Below, in pieces: positions 31,637 to 40,353 of a stretch of DNA of 64,000 bases. Each line of letters opens with the position of its first letter. The first letter of the stretch is position 1. Under the pieces are notes generated by a model. The model was given only the letters and a program-made list of their open reading frames with translations, did not search any database and had not been told where the DNA came from. The position numbers and the translations under genes were made by a program. Source of the stretch: UBA525 sp964589765 (GTDB taxonomy: Archaea; Nanobdellota; Nanobdellia; Woesearchaeales; UBA525); assembly GCA_964589765.1 (NCBI GenBank), contig CAZPUM010000001.1, positions 1-64,000 of the forward strand, in the 5' to 3' direction.

Positions 31637-32648
31637 CCGCGTCAATACATATTCTCCAGACTCGCGGAGCGTGTTGACCTGCTTTTATGACTTCATAAGA
31701 CAACAAACGCCTGTTCTTTTTCTCAACAACACGCCTGAGTGTGCTTATGGCACGGTCAAATTCGCCCTCCTGCTCAAAAGTATAACAGTGGATTGTTCCT
31801 CCTTTTTTAGTCACACTCAAAACAAGCTCTATAAAATCCATCGCAGACTCAGGAAGAGGCATTGTGATTCTGTCAAATTTCTCATCGTGCAATTTAGGAA
31901 CAATATCTTTTGCGTCTCCTCTGAGCAAACGGACATTGGTACACCTATTCTTTCCAATGTTCTCAAGAGCAAGCTGGTGTGCTTGGGGATTAATCTCAAC
32001 CCCCACTATTCTATCCGCAGATGTATGAACACTAAAAGTTATAGGGTAAGGACCAACACCAGAAAAAAGACATAGAATGTCCTCCCCGGGTTTTATCATC
32101 TCGGCAATTCTCTTTCTTTCTGTTGCCATTCTGACACTATAATACGCATCTTCAACATTAACACGAAGTTTTATCCCGTTCTCTATAACGGTTGCTATTC
32201 TAGTGTCCTCCCCTGCCAGAAACTCCAGAGGTTGTAGTCTGAATGTTCCTGAACGGCCTCCTGCTTTCTTCAACACAGTCTTTATTGACGGGTTCATTTC
32301 AAGCAGTTTTTCAGCCAGAACCTTTTGTTTTGATTCCAGTTCAGGCATTATCTCTATTATCGCTATTGAGCCTACCTGGTCAAAGGCGGTTCTCAAGTGC
32401 TCTTTCTCTTCATTTGAGAGCAAAGGTTCAATCGCCTCCTTCCAGCTACACGGAACCAGTCTTTCCTGTGCCTCTTCTCTCACAAACTCAACATCAAAAT
32501 CCCAAGGAGGTCCAAACTCCCTCACGACGGGAAAAACTATCCCGTCTGCCTGATGAAGAACACTAAATGACTTATCCAGCAGGTTATTGTCTACCAGGTA
32601 CTGTTTCACTTTTTCCGCTTCCCTAAAAGGGACTTTAAGGCCAATCAC
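31626..32648 (-). CDS. trm5: tRNA (guanine-N1)-methyltransferase Trm5 (archaeal)
   Basis: 340 residues. N-terminal D1/D2 recognition domains precede the SAM domain: CLFSGVGPYPITFS, IVGVEINPQAHQLALENI, GDAKDIV and ITMPLPESAMDF (variant of the NPPY-like motif). RMATERKRIAEMI before the SAM site is typical. The enzyme makes m1G37 next to the anticodon and prevents frameshifting. Divergent neighbour relations show no operon partner. Confidence 0.93.
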   Translation of the reverse strand: MIGLKVPFREAEKVKQYLVDNNLLDKSFSVLHQADGIVFPVVREFGPPWDFDVEFVREEAQERLVPCSWKEAIEPLLSNEEKEHLRTAFDQVGSIAIIEIMPELESKQKVLAEKLLEMNPSIKTVLKKAGGRSGTFRLQPLEFLAGEDTRIATVIENGIKLRVNVEDAYYSVRMATERKRIAEMIKPGEDILCLFSGVGPYPITFSVHTSADRIVGVEINPQAHQLALENIGKNRCTNVRLLRGDAKDIVPKLHDEKFDRITMPLPESAMDFIELVLSVTKKGGTIHCYTFEQEGEFDRAISTLRRVVEKKNRRLLSYEVIKAGQHAPRVWRICIDAVIG

Positions 32649-32672
32649 ACAGTAAGAATTTCAGTTATCTTA

Positions 32673-33323
32673 TTACTTCTTGCGCTTTTTTTGCTCTCCA
32701 AGCTTAATTCTGCCTGATTTATCCACGTAAAGCCTTCCCTCCCTTAGGTCGCTTAGAATATTAAGTGATTCGGCAACATCCTTCTCAACCTTGAGGTTCA
32801 CCTGATAGTCCAGGTCTGCTCGCATCTCGCTTTTGTCTGCTAGAATGTTCTGTGATATCAAAATGAAAGTTGCAAGGAAAATTGCTTCCAAGCTAACAAC
32901 AAGGACGAGGAACTGAAAGGGGTATGGGTCGAACCCACCATATAGCATCAGATTTCTGGAGCCAGTATTCAGGTATATCCAGCTTCCAAACCAAATAATA
33001 TGGAACCACACAAACCATATGTTTCCCGCAAAATCTGCAATGGATTGAGCAAGTTTTACACTCCACCCTTCAACATGAGAAAATTCCGAGTTCAGGTTCT
33101 TGCTTACAAAATGAAGAACCTCGTTTGTCTTGTACCATCCTTGTTCGTGACTTGGCAAAGAGCAGTCTGGACAAGGAGTAAAATTCTCTCCTTTTTTGAA
33201 GGGTGTTATTTGCTCACATTCACTACACTCATACATAGCAGAGGTTGGTACCTCCTCGGTCAATCTAAACTCGTGCTTGAACTTATTGATAATGCTTGTT
33301 GAATGGTGCTCACCCTCACTCAT
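32673..33323 (-). CDS. DUF1003 membrane protein with N-terminal zinc ribbon
   Basis: 216 residues. Two CxxC pairs (ECSECEQ ... PCPDCS) form a rubredoxin-like knuckle at residues 30-60. Two membrane helices follow (GNIWFVWFHIIWFGSWIYL and QFLVLVVSLEAIFLATFI), then the DUF1003 hallmark FDPYPF and SQNILADKSEMRADLDYQVN. DUF1003 proteins are widespread and of unknown role. A short leader with GGT near the ATG and a TATA element near 33347-33357 are present. Confidence 0.85.
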   Translation of the reverse strand: MSEGEHHSTSIINKFKHEFRLTEEVPTSAMYECSECEQITPFKKGENFTPCPDCSLPSHEQGWYKTNEVLHFVSKNLNSEFSHVEGWSVKLAQSIADFAGNIWFVWFHIIWFGSWIYLNTGSRNLMLYGGFDPYPFQFLVLVVSLEAIFLATFILISQNILADKSEMRADLDYQVNLKVEKDVAESLNILSDLREGRLYVDKSGRIKLGEQKKRKK

Positions 33324-33398
33324 TACCTGTTTTATAAGAAACTGTCTTTTAAATTATACTGTGGAAAACCTTATGAACAACCACGCGAAGGCCACTCC

Positions 33399-34727
33399 AT
33401 GGTGGAGAGACTCCCAGACTGGGAGGGCAAGATTGAAGCCTTGACCCAGGAGGGACTTGGCGTTGGTAATTTCGAGGTAGAGGAAAACGGAAAAAAGTTC
33501 ACTAGACCTATCTTTATTCCGTTTACAGTCCCTGGAGATACCATTTCAGCCAAAATTAAAGAGAGTAAAGGAAAGTACAATTTTGGAGAGCTTGAGAGGG
33601 TCATTGAACCATCAGAAAACAGAATCGAACCCCGATGCCCTCATTTCACAATTTGTGGCGGGTGTAATCTTCAGCACGTGAAATACGAGACACAGCTTGG
33701 CGAAAAAGCCAGACAAATCAAGTATCTTCTTGAAAGAAAGGGCATCACTATTCCTGAAAATATCAAGGTTTGGCCCTCCAGAAAACTGCACAAATACAGA
33801 TGGCGTGCGAGGGTCGCAGTCGGATTTGGGCAGGGTATACGGGCGGGTTTCAGGAAGGCACACTCAAGAGAGATTGTTAAAATCAACCAATGCTACATTG
33901 TCGCCGGCGAAGTTATGGAGTTTATCGAACTTCTTAACCAACAAAAGTCAGAGCCCAAAGAGACGGAGGTTGAAATCACTGTTGTCACAGGGCAAAAACA
34001 GAAAGTGGGCATTTTAGTTCATCTCGACAAAACTAAAGAGACTGAGTACCTTAAGGAGTTCTTTTCAAACCTGTACGCGAACAACAGGAAACTGATCGGG
34101 AACCTTTTCTTTGAACAAAATGACCAAGTAAAAACCATAGGACAGGTTCAGGAACATATCACTTATCCTCTTGGAGATATGGAGTTCATGTTTCTTCCTG
34201 AAACTTTCATTCAGGCCAACATCCTGACAAACGACCTTTTAGTTAAGAGGGCAACTGAGCTTCTGTTCAAAGACCAAGACCCTCGTGATGCTGTTGTTTT
34301 AGATCTTTATGCAGGCATAGGAAATTTCTCTTTGCCAATCGCTAGAATGTGCAAAGAGGTTATAGCTGTGGAGGGCCAAAAGAGTTCAGTTCTGGCTGGT
34401 GAGGCAAACGCTCTAAGGAATAAAGTGGATAATGTCAAGTTTGTACACAGTCCTACGGGAAAATTTCTTGGTAAGTACCGAAAGAAAAGTTCTAAAGCAT
34501 CACACGCCATTATTGACCCCCCAAGAACGGGTGTTTCTGACAAAGCGATGAAAGACTTATTGGGCTCTGAGATACCCAGAATTGTGTATGTGAGCTGTAA
34601 TCCTATATCACTTTCTAAGGACCTACTCAAATTAAAAGAAAGGTATGACATCACTGAAATACTCGGTGTTGATATGTTTCCCGACGTGAGCCATGTTGAG
34701 GTTGTCGTACTACTTGACAAAAAATAA
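33399..34727 (+). CDS. RlmD/TrmA-type RNA m5U methyltransferase with TRAM domain
   Basis: About 442 residues from ATG 33399 (MVERLPDWEGKIEALTQ). An N-terminal TRAM domain (residues 5-62) is followed by Fe-S cysteines in CPHFTICGGCNLQH, SAM-binding VLDLYAGIGNFSLPIA, IIDPPRTGVSDKA and catalytic VYVSCNP. It methylates uracil C5 in rRNA or tRNA. This is the second such enzyme in the window; sequence alone does not settle which paralogue modifies which RNA. TATA-like ccttatgaa at 33369-33377. Confidence 0.9.
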   Translation: MVERLPDWEGKIEALTQEGLGVGNFEVEENGKKFTRPIFIPFTVPGDTISAKIKESKGKYNFGELERVIEPSENRIEPRCPHFTICGGCNLQHVKYETQLGEKARQIKYLLERKGITIPENIKVWPSRKLHKYRWRARVAVGFGQGIRAGFRKAHSREIVKINQCYIVAGEVMEFIELLNQQKSEPKETEVEITVVTGQKQKVGILVHLDKTKETEYLKEFFSNLYANNRKLIGNLFFEQNDQVKTIGQVQEHITYPLGDMEFMFLPETFIQANILTNDLLVKRATELLFKDQDPRDAVVLDLYAGIGNFSLPIARMCKEVIAVEGQKSSVLAGEANALRNKVDNVKFVHSPTGKFLGKYRKKSSKASHAIIDPPRTGVSDKAMKDLLGSEIPRIVYVSCNPISLSKDLLKLKERYDITEILGVDMFPDVSHVEVVVLLDKK

Positions 34728-34856
34728 TTAATTTCGTTATAGCAACTATTGATTTCTACCTTATTGAAATAAAATTTTTTAAATCCATATAGAAAGTAAA
34801 TATCAAAATCAATACTAAAAACAACCAATTTAGTCTTAGAGAGGCTGAAACCTCCT

Positions 34857-34882
34857 AAAAACCAAATATTAGGGTTTTTTTC
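34857..34882 (+). terminator. Possible hairpin/T-run terminator
   Basis: aaaaacc and gggttttttt form a weak hairpin followed by a T run about 130 bases after the methyltransferase stop. The surrounding 34728-34938 stretch is strongly A+T rich and contains no gene that I can support. Confidence 0.3.
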
Positions 34883-34938
34883 AAGACGGGATAACAATAA
34901 AAACAGGTAGTTCCCAACCACCCTAGGGGGTTGATGAG

Positions 34939-36330
34939 TTGGCGATTGACCATAAAGACGCCAAAAAACTACTAAGTCAACTGGTCGTCAGACTGGAAAG
35001 AGTTGCTGTTTACGCAGACGCAATGTACTCAGAGAACTCTACTTCTGTATACGCAAAAGACAAAACAGGCATACAGATGCACAACGACCAAGACGAAGGT
35101 GTCAAACTTCGCGCATTCGATGGTTCTAAGTTTCATGAAGCAGGAGTTCAGGGATTCAACCCAACAGCGCTGAAAAAAGCAACAGAACAACTGGTCGAGA
35201 GGGTTAAAAAATCCGAAAGAGGAATACAACTCACTCTGAAAATAGATAGGAAAACAAAAACAGCCCACTACACAACAATCGGCAAAGAAGACCCAAGGAC
35301 CGTCGAGCCCAAAAGAAAAACAGAACTTCTTGAAAAAATTCACAAAGAGGTAATTGAAAAAGGGTTCCTTGAATGCCAAATGAGGTATCAGGAACAGACT
35401 GAACAGAGACTTTTCGTTAACAGATTCAAACAATTATCCAGCGAGTGGACGGGTTGTGTTCTAACAGTTATGCCGATGGTACAGGCCAAAACGGGAGAGA
35501 TTAGAAGTGATTTCTTTAGGCGTTTTGGAAACGGGTTTGAAGTGACCGAGTTTAGTGAAGAAGAACTTGACAAAGTTCTGAAAAGAACCAAGAAACTCGA
35601 GAAGTCTAAACGAATCAAACCAGGAAAATACAAAGTGGTCCTGGCACCAAACGTAGCAGGGCTTCTCGCTCACGAAAGTTTTGGACACGGAATGGAAGCA
35701 GACACTATCCTTCACGGCAGAGCAAGAGCCGAACAGTATATCGGAAAAAGAATCGCATCCCCAAAAGTGAATATATGCGAAAACCCAGGATACGAAGGGG
35801 CTTACGGATACCTGTCCTTCGATGATGAAGGAATGATTCCCAATGAGATTTTCATGGTTGAACGCGGCGTAGTAAGAGACCCGTTGACAGACCTGGCAAG
35901 CGCCTCCAGAGGAGGTTTCAGGCGGAGCGCAAACGGCAGGTCAGAGGCTTTCGACCGAAAAGTGTACGCAAGAATGACAAACACCTACTTTAAGTCGGGA
36001 AAAGATTCGGTCGAGAAACTAATAAAATCTGTGAAAGAAGGATACTATCTTCACTATGGAACCGCAGGAATGGAAGACCCACGAGGTTGGGGAGTACAGC
36101 TCTCAGGCATCCTTGCTGAAAAAATAAAGAATGGAAAACTGACAGGGGAACTTGTTGCCGAAGTTTCCATGGGGGGTTACCTGCCCGAAATTCTAAATAA
36201 CATTACAGGAGTCGGTTCCGACTTCGAGATAGTTCACGACGCAGGACACTGCGCAAAAAACACAAAGGAGTGGGTGCGCGTTAGTAGTGGCGGACCCCAC
36301 CTCTTGATTAAGGAGGTGCCTTTGTCATGA
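34939..36330 (+). CDS. tldD: TldD-type metalloprotease subunit
   Basis: 463 residues. The TldD metal motif HESFGHG (HExxxH, near residue 243) is present, followed by the conserved LSFDDEGM and the C-terminal GVGSDFEIVHDAGHC and SSGGPHLLI regions. TldD pairs with TldE/PmbA to form a protease active on unfolded and modified peptides (antitoxin and microcin processing in bacteria). The start appears to be TTG 34939, after the purine-rich gggggttgatgag; no in-frame ATG fits the family N-terminus. Overlaps tldE by ATGA. Confidence 0.92.
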   Translation: MAIDHKDAKKLLSQLVVRLERVAVYADAMYSENSTSVYAKDKTGIQMHNDQDEGVKLRAFDGSKFHEAGVQGFNPTALKKATEQLVERVKKSERGIQLTLKIDRKTKTAHYTTIGKEDPRTVEPKRKTELLEKIHKEVIEKGFLECQMRYQEQTEQRLFVNRFKQLSSEWTGCVLTVMPMVQAKTGEIRSDFFRRFGNGFEVTEFSEEELDKVLKRTKKLEKSKRIKPGKYKVVLAPNVAGLLAHESFGHGMEADTILHGRARAEQYIGKRIASPKVNICENPGYEGAYGYLSFDDEGMIPNEIFMVERGVVRDPLTDLASASRGGFRRSANGRSEAFDRKVYARMTNTYFKSGKDSVEKLIKSVKEGYYLHYGTAGMEDPRGWGVQLSGILAEKIKNGKLTGELVAEVSMGGYLPEILNNITGVGSDFEIVHDAGHCAKNTKEWVRVSSGGPHLLIKEVPLS

Positions 36331-38015
36331 GTCCTAAGAAACCTGCCAAAAAAGCTGCTAAAAAAGGCAAGAAGGTTGTAAAGAAGGTCGTGAAAAAAAA
36401 GGTCGTGAAAAAATCTTCCAAGAAAAAAATAGTGAAGAGAATTACTAAACCTACAAAAGTTAAGAAAATCACCAAAAAAACAACCAAACCCAAAAAAGTT
36501 GCAAAAAAAGGCAAGAAGGTTGTAAAGAAGGTTGTAAAAAAATCTTCCAAGAAAAAAACAGCTAAAAAACCAACCCCAAAAAAAATTACCAAGAAACCCA
36601 AAAAAGAGATTAGAAAAGAGCTGGAGAAAAAACTTCTGATATCAGTATCAACACCTCAACCCAAGAAAAATATAGATTACCCTGTTCTTGAAGGAGCAAA
36701 CATAACAAGAATTGAGGTTGCAAAAGATATTCTCAAAGAGATGAAAAAGAAACATCTCATCACAGACTGGAAAATCAACGCACTAAGCGTGAACAGAGCT
36801 AATATCTACACTGGAAAGGAGTTTGAGATTGAGAATCAGCTTACAGCTTATCGCGAAGATGTCACAGTAACAATCTACAAACGCCACAAAAACAACACAA
36901 TGGGCGACGCACAGATTCAAATCACAAGCCATCTGAAACGCGACATAAGACAAGCACTGAACAAAGCTCTGCCTGTTTGTGAAGTGGCAAATAGAAAAGC
37001 GTTCCAACTACCTGAACCTGTAGCAGACATCGAATTCCCAGAAGGACACGACAAAGAGATGTGGAATCTTTTCCAAACCGACAACAGCCTTGAGGTACCT
37101 CAAACAATTCTTGGCAAAGCAAAAAAGGCAAAATTACAGGAAGCACACATATCACAGTTTGAGGTCTTAACTTCAGCAAGTACACACAGAATCCTGAACA
37201 GTGAAGGCATAGACATCAGTTTCAAAAAAACTGCAGTGTATATCGAGGCAGCAATCCAGTCAGGAGACCAGGAGTTCTACACGAGCAGGTCAGGGGTTAG
37301 TCCCGTTCAGTTCGATACAACAGAGATACTTGAGGATGCTGCTCTCCGCGCAAAAGATGCGGACTCCTCCAAAAAGGTAGAACCTTTCAAAGGGGATGTT
37401 CTCTTGACAAACGAATCACTAGTCCAGTTTATGGCCAAGGGCGATGACATCAATCCTATTTTCATTCATGCCCTTGCGAGATGTGAACTTTTGGGAATGT
37501 CCAGACTTACAAAGGGAGAGCCAATAGGAGAATTCACAGGAGAATACCCTACAATCATGATTAATCCTAACCTACCGCTCGGGCTCATGACTGCCCCTGT
37601 TGATGATGATGGCACCCATCTGAAAAACTACACTCTGTTCAGAAATGGAGTCTTCAGACGGCATATTGCGCCAGCAAGAGAAGCACAAGAACTTGGTGTG
37701 GAAGCAACAGGTCAGATAAGTAACATCCACATTCAGGATGGTGCAACCCGTGAAGAACATCTACGGGGAGGAAACTACATAGAAATAGTGAGTTTTAGCT
37801 GGTTCCACCCCGACCCTTACTCAGGAGATTTCTCCGCAGAAATCCGCTTGGGTTACAAGTGGTATATGGGTAAAAAAACTCCCTTCAGAGGGGGCTTCTT
37901 TGTTGGCAACATTTTCAACAGCATACTTTCTGTGAGGTTTTCTAAAGAGATTATGCAAGAAGGATATTATTATGGCCCCCGAGCAATGCTTTTCAAGGAT
38001 GGTGAGATTCAGTAA
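36327..38015 (+). CDS. TldE/PmbA-like subunit fused to a histone-H1-like lysine-rich tail
   Basis: 562 residues. Residues 1-95 are almost only Lys, Ala, Val, Ser, Pro and Thr, with a repeated block KKGKKVVKKVVK...KSSKKK seen twice, like the tails of histone H1 and bacterial H1-like proteins. Residues about 105-562 are a TldE/PmbA-type protein (DISFKKTAVYIEAA, PTIMINPNLPLG, GIDIS), which lacks the catalytic HExxxH and supports TldD. Ordinary TldE proteins are about 430-450 residues and have no such tail. It is coupled to tldD by a 4-base overlap. Confidence 0.88.
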   Translation: MSPKKPAKKAAKKGKKVVKKVVKKKVVKKSSKKKIVKRITKPTKVKKITKKTTKPKKVAKKGKKVVKKVVKKSSKKKTAKKPTPKKITKKPKKEIRKELEKKLLISVSTPQPKKNIDYPVLEGANITRIEVAKDILKEMKKKHLITDWKINALSVNRANIYTGKEFEIENQLTAYREDVTVTIYKRHKNNTMGDAQIQITSHLKRDIRQALNKALPVCEVANRKAFQLPEPVADIEFPEGHDKEMWNLFQTDNSLEVPQTILGKAKKAKLQEAHISQFEVLTSASTHRILNSEGIDISFKKTAVYIEAAIQSGDQEFYTSRSGVSPVQFDTTEILEDAALRAKDADSSKKVEPFKGDVLLTNESLVQFMAKGDDINPIFIHALARCELLGMSRLTKGEPIGEFTGEYPTIMINPNLPLGLMTAPVDDDGTHLKNYTLFRNGVFRRHIAPAREAQELGVEATGQISNIHIQDGATREEHLRGGNYIEIVSFSWFHPDPYSGDFSAEIRLGYKWYMGKKTPFRGGFFVGNIFNSILSVRFSKEIMQEGYYYGPRAMLFKDGEIQ

Positions 38016-38550
38016 CTCTGACCCAGTCCTGGGACAAATCATCTAGCTCCTCACACCGCACATTCATCTCTTCCCAACCAGTATAGTTGACATCAGCAGT
38101 CATAGTTGTGATAACAGGGCGCGTAGTTCTGAAAGAAAGCCCGAAGTACTGCCTAAGTAGAGATATCATAACAAGTCCGTTTCCTGCCCACACACTTTGA
38201 TGCGCTTCGTAACTCTCAACAAAACTCGTGGTAAGAGAATTAAAGGTCTCATAAAGAGCGGTTTCAACCGTAGGAGGGCGGGGGACTAAAGTCTCGCCCT
38301 CGACCAGTTTTTCAACCAACCCATAATCCAGAACTCTTCCAACGACAAGTTGATTTAAGACATTCACCCGGTCTTTCCCAACAATTGAAATTTTTATGTC
38401 ACGGTCAATATAATCATTTAAATCAATGAAAGACTGGACCATCTCTTTGTATAAAAGGTCATAAGAACAAGGCATGCTGAAACCTGCATTAGAAAGCTCA
38501 TAAGAAGTGTATACTGAATTAGCAAGAATCTCGACATATTTTGAGTGCAT
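37993..38550 (-). CDS. Hypothetical protein
   Basis: About 185 residues from ATG 38550 (MHSKYVEILANSVYTSYE), with TATA-like gtttaataac (38571-38580) at the leaderless distance. Features are an acidic-helical first half and a beta-rich second half (FRTTRPVITTMTADVNYTGW). No membrane helix and no family recognised. Overlaps the 3' end of the TldE-like gene by 23 bases, tail to tail. Confidence 0.7.
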   Translation of the reverse strand: MHSKYVEILANSVYTSYELSNAGFSMPCSYDLLYKEMVQSFIDLNDYIDRDIKISIVGKDRVNVLNQLVVGRVLDYGLVEKLVEGETLVPRPPTVETALYETFNSLTTSFVESYEAHQSVWAGNGLVMISLLRQYFGLSFRTTRPVITTMTADVNYTGWEEMNVRCEELDDLSQDWVRVTESHHP

Positions 38551-38596
38551 AAGCATGGTACTGAAATAATGTTATTAAACATAACTGGCAAAAACC

Positions 38597-38605
38597 CTTA
38601 TAAAG
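38597..38605 (+). promoter_or_regulatory. TATA box of the Sec61-beta/NAC operon
   Basis: cttataaag centred 26 bases before ATG 38626; leaderless. Confidence 0.7.
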
Positions 38606-38625
38606 CGACCCATATTTGCACAATT

Positions 38626-38793
38626 ATGCCAAGAGACAACAAGGTAAGAATGCCCAGTTCAAGCGCTGGAGTACTCAGTTTTTACGATGAGGAAAGGTCC
38701 AAAATTCTACTAAAGCCGGCCCACGTTGTGGCCCTTTGTATAATAGTGGCACTCTTCGTCATGATGCTGAACTACACAAACATATTCGGGTGA
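38626..38793 (+). CDS. Preprotein translocase subunit Sec61-beta (SecG)
   Basis: 55 residues. PSSSAGVLSFYDEERSKI followed by one membrane helix (AHVVALCIIVALFVMMLNY) is the archaeal Sec61-beta architecture: a disordered Ser/Gly-rich N-terminus, a FYDEE-type motif and a tail anchor. It associates with SecYE in protein export. Followed after 4 bases by the NAC gene, linking nascent-chain handling with export. Confidence 0.88.
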   Translation: MPRDNKVRMPSSSAGVLSFYDEERSKILLKPAHVVALCIIVALFVMMLNYTNIFG

Positions 38794-38797
38794 TTGA

Positions 38798-39133
38798 ATG
38801 CTTCCAGGTATGAACTCCAGACAGATGAAGCAGATGATGAAGCAGATGGGTATTCAGCAACAGGATATCCCTGCCGACCGAGTTGAAATCTATCAGGGCA
38901 ACACTAAGCTTGTTATTGATAACCCTCAGGTTGCCAAGGTCAATATGATGGGTCAGAACACATGGCAGGTTATCGGTGAGGCGCGCCAGGAGACTCTGGA
39001 TACTAAAGCAGAGATTAATCAAGAAGATATCCAGACCGTTATGGAACAAACAGGCGCTTCCGAAGAAGATGCCAAAAAAGCAATTGAAGAGGCCGACGGC
39101 GACCTGGCAGAAGCGATTATGAAACTTTCTTAA
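38798..39133 (+). CDS. nac: Nascent polypeptide-associated complex protein (alpha-NAC)
   Basis: 111 residues. MLPGMNSRQMKQMMKQMGI, then a six-stranded NAC domain (RVEIYQGNTKLVIDNPQV) and a C-terminal UBA domain (MEQTGASEEDAKKAIEEADG) are exactly the archaeal NAC layout. It forms homodimers on ribosomes and shields nascent chains. A gtgatt sequence upstream may act as ribosome site. Confidence 0.96.
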   Translation: MLPGMNSRQMKQMMKQMGIQQQDIPADRVEIYQGNTKLVIDNPQVAKVNMMGQNTWQVIGEARQETLDTKAEINQEDIQTVMEQTGASEEDAKKAIEEADGDLAEAIMKLS

Positions 39134-39144
39134 TAATTTTTAAT

Positions 39145-39450
39145 TCAATCAAATAGTGGAGTAACTCTATCAAGTAAGTCTTGTTTTAAGCGGGGGTTGC
39201 CATAAGAGTAAACGTCAGGGATTCCTGCTGTAAAAATCTTTTTTGTCAGAAAAGCTTCTGGAAACACCTGTTTCAATTCTTCCCTTTGAAACTCTTCCAT
39301 CAGCACAACGGTATCGGCCCATTCAATCTTTTCTTTTGTTACAAAATTGTTGAAAACCCCTGCATACTGAGTTGAAAAACTATCCGAAAATATCTCTGCA
39401 GCAGCTCTACTCCTATGTTTACCCTGATTACATACAAAAAGCACGTTCAT
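39145..39450 (-). CDS. Low-molecular-weight phosphotyrosine phosphatase-like protein
   Basis: 101 residues. VLFVCNQGKHRSRAA contains the CX5R(S) phosphate-binding loop at the N-terminus, the normal position in LMW-PTPs. A probable general acid Asp is in AGIPDVYSYGNP. It is shorter than typical LMW-PTPs (about 150 residues), so it is a minimal version. TATA-like acatattt at 39471-39478 fits a leaderless transcript. Confidence 0.82.
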   Translation of the reverse strand: MNVLFVCNQGKHRSRAAAEIFSDSFSTQYAGVFNNFVTKEKIEWADTVVLMEEFQREELKQVFPEAFLTKKIFTAGIPDVYSYGNPRLKQDLLDRVTPLFD

Positions 39451-39478
39451 TTCATACCTTAACTTTTAACACATATTT

Positions 39479-39904
39479 CTATCTTCCCGAACTACCGAAC
39501 CCGCCATCTCCTCGAACGGTATCATCGAGTTCATCCACATCCAGAATCTCGGCAGTATGGACTGGCTGGACCAGAAGCTGAGCAATTCTGTCACCTTTTC
39601 TTACTTCGTAAGGTTCATCATGAGTGTTTAGAAGAACAATCTTCAGCTCACCACGGTAAGTGTTGTCAAGGACGCCCGCCATGGTCTTGATACCGTGTTT
39701 TGCCGCCATCCCCGACCTGTCCCAAACCAAACCAACAGTTCCTTCGGGAATGGCAAGTGCGATGGCGGTCGAGACTATGCGTCGCTCTCCCGGCTGTAGA
39801 ATAACCGTCTCGTACGCATGGATATCCATTCCCGCATCGCCAGACCTGCCGTACTTCGGCAACTGTGCATCTGAGTGTAACCTTTTAATTTTCACCTTAG
39901 TCAT
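39479..39904 (-). CDS. dut: dUTP diphosphatase (trimeric dUTPase)
   Basis: 141 residues with the five motifs: GDAGMDIHA, WDRSGMAAKHGI, AGVLDNTYRGELKI, GDRIAQLLV and RGDGGFGSSGR (Phe-containing C-terminal arm). It hydrolyses dUTP to dUMP. It is coupled by ATGA to nrdR, so dNTP-pool genes are grouped. Motif 3 has LDNTYRGE where the family usually has (I/V)DxDYRGE. Confidence 0.94.
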   Translation of the reverse strand: MTKVKIKRLHSDAQLPKYGRSGDAGMDIHAYETVILQPGERRIVSTAIALAIPEGTVGLVWDRSGMAAKHGIKTMAGVLDNTYRGELKIVLLNTHDEPYEVRKGDRIAQLLVQPVHTAEILDVDELDDTVRGDGGFGSSGR

Positions 39905-40353
39905 TTTCTTTTCCTCATAACATCTACAATCGCTGCTTTGAAATCTTCTGGATCTTTGAAATCCATGTATACAGACGCAAACCTGATGTATGCTATCTTA
40001 TCAAGGCGTTTTAGCCTCTTCATCATCAGTTCACCTATAACCTTACTGGAAACCTCTCCTGAGCGCCTCTTTTTAATCTGGTCTTCAACATAATCCAGAG
40101 CTGATTCTATCTTGGTAACACTTATTGGACGTTTTTCACATGCTCTCAAAATACCATTTCTGAGTTTTTCACGATTAAACTGCTCTCGTCTGCCATCTCT
40201 TTTTGCAACAAGAACTGATGTGGCTTCAACCCTTTCATAAGTAGTGAACCTCTTTTTACACTTCTTACACTCACGCCTTCTTCTTAGAGCATCTTCAGAA
40301 TTTCTACTTTCTAGAACTTTGCAATCGTCGTTTTTACAGAAAGGACATCTCAT
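39901..40353 (-). CDS. nrdR: NrdR ribonucleotide reductase repressor
   Basis: 150 residues. The zinc ribbon MRCPFCKNDDCKVLESR ... CKKCKKRFTTYERVE is followed by the ATP-cone (VLVAKRDGRREQFNREKL) and the family tail IAYIRFASVYMDFKD. NrdR senses ATP/dATP and represses nrd operons. It is mainly bacterial, so its presence suggests transfer. It lies between an unknown gene and dut, overlapping both by ATGA. Confidence 0.95.
   Translation of the reverse strand: MRCPFCKNDDCKVLESRNSEDALRRRRECKKCKKRFTTYERVEATSVLVAKRDGRREQFNREKLRNGILRACEKRPISVTKIESALDYVEDQIKKRRSGEVSSKVIGELMMKRLKRLDKIAYIRFASVYMDFKDPEDFKAAIVDVMRKRK

Noticed and set aside
36327..36611. Lysine-rich stretch as a spurious low-complexity translation
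   Set aside because: The ATG overlaps the tldD stop by ATGA as elsewhere in this genome and the frame continues without break into the TldE body, so the tail appears genuine.
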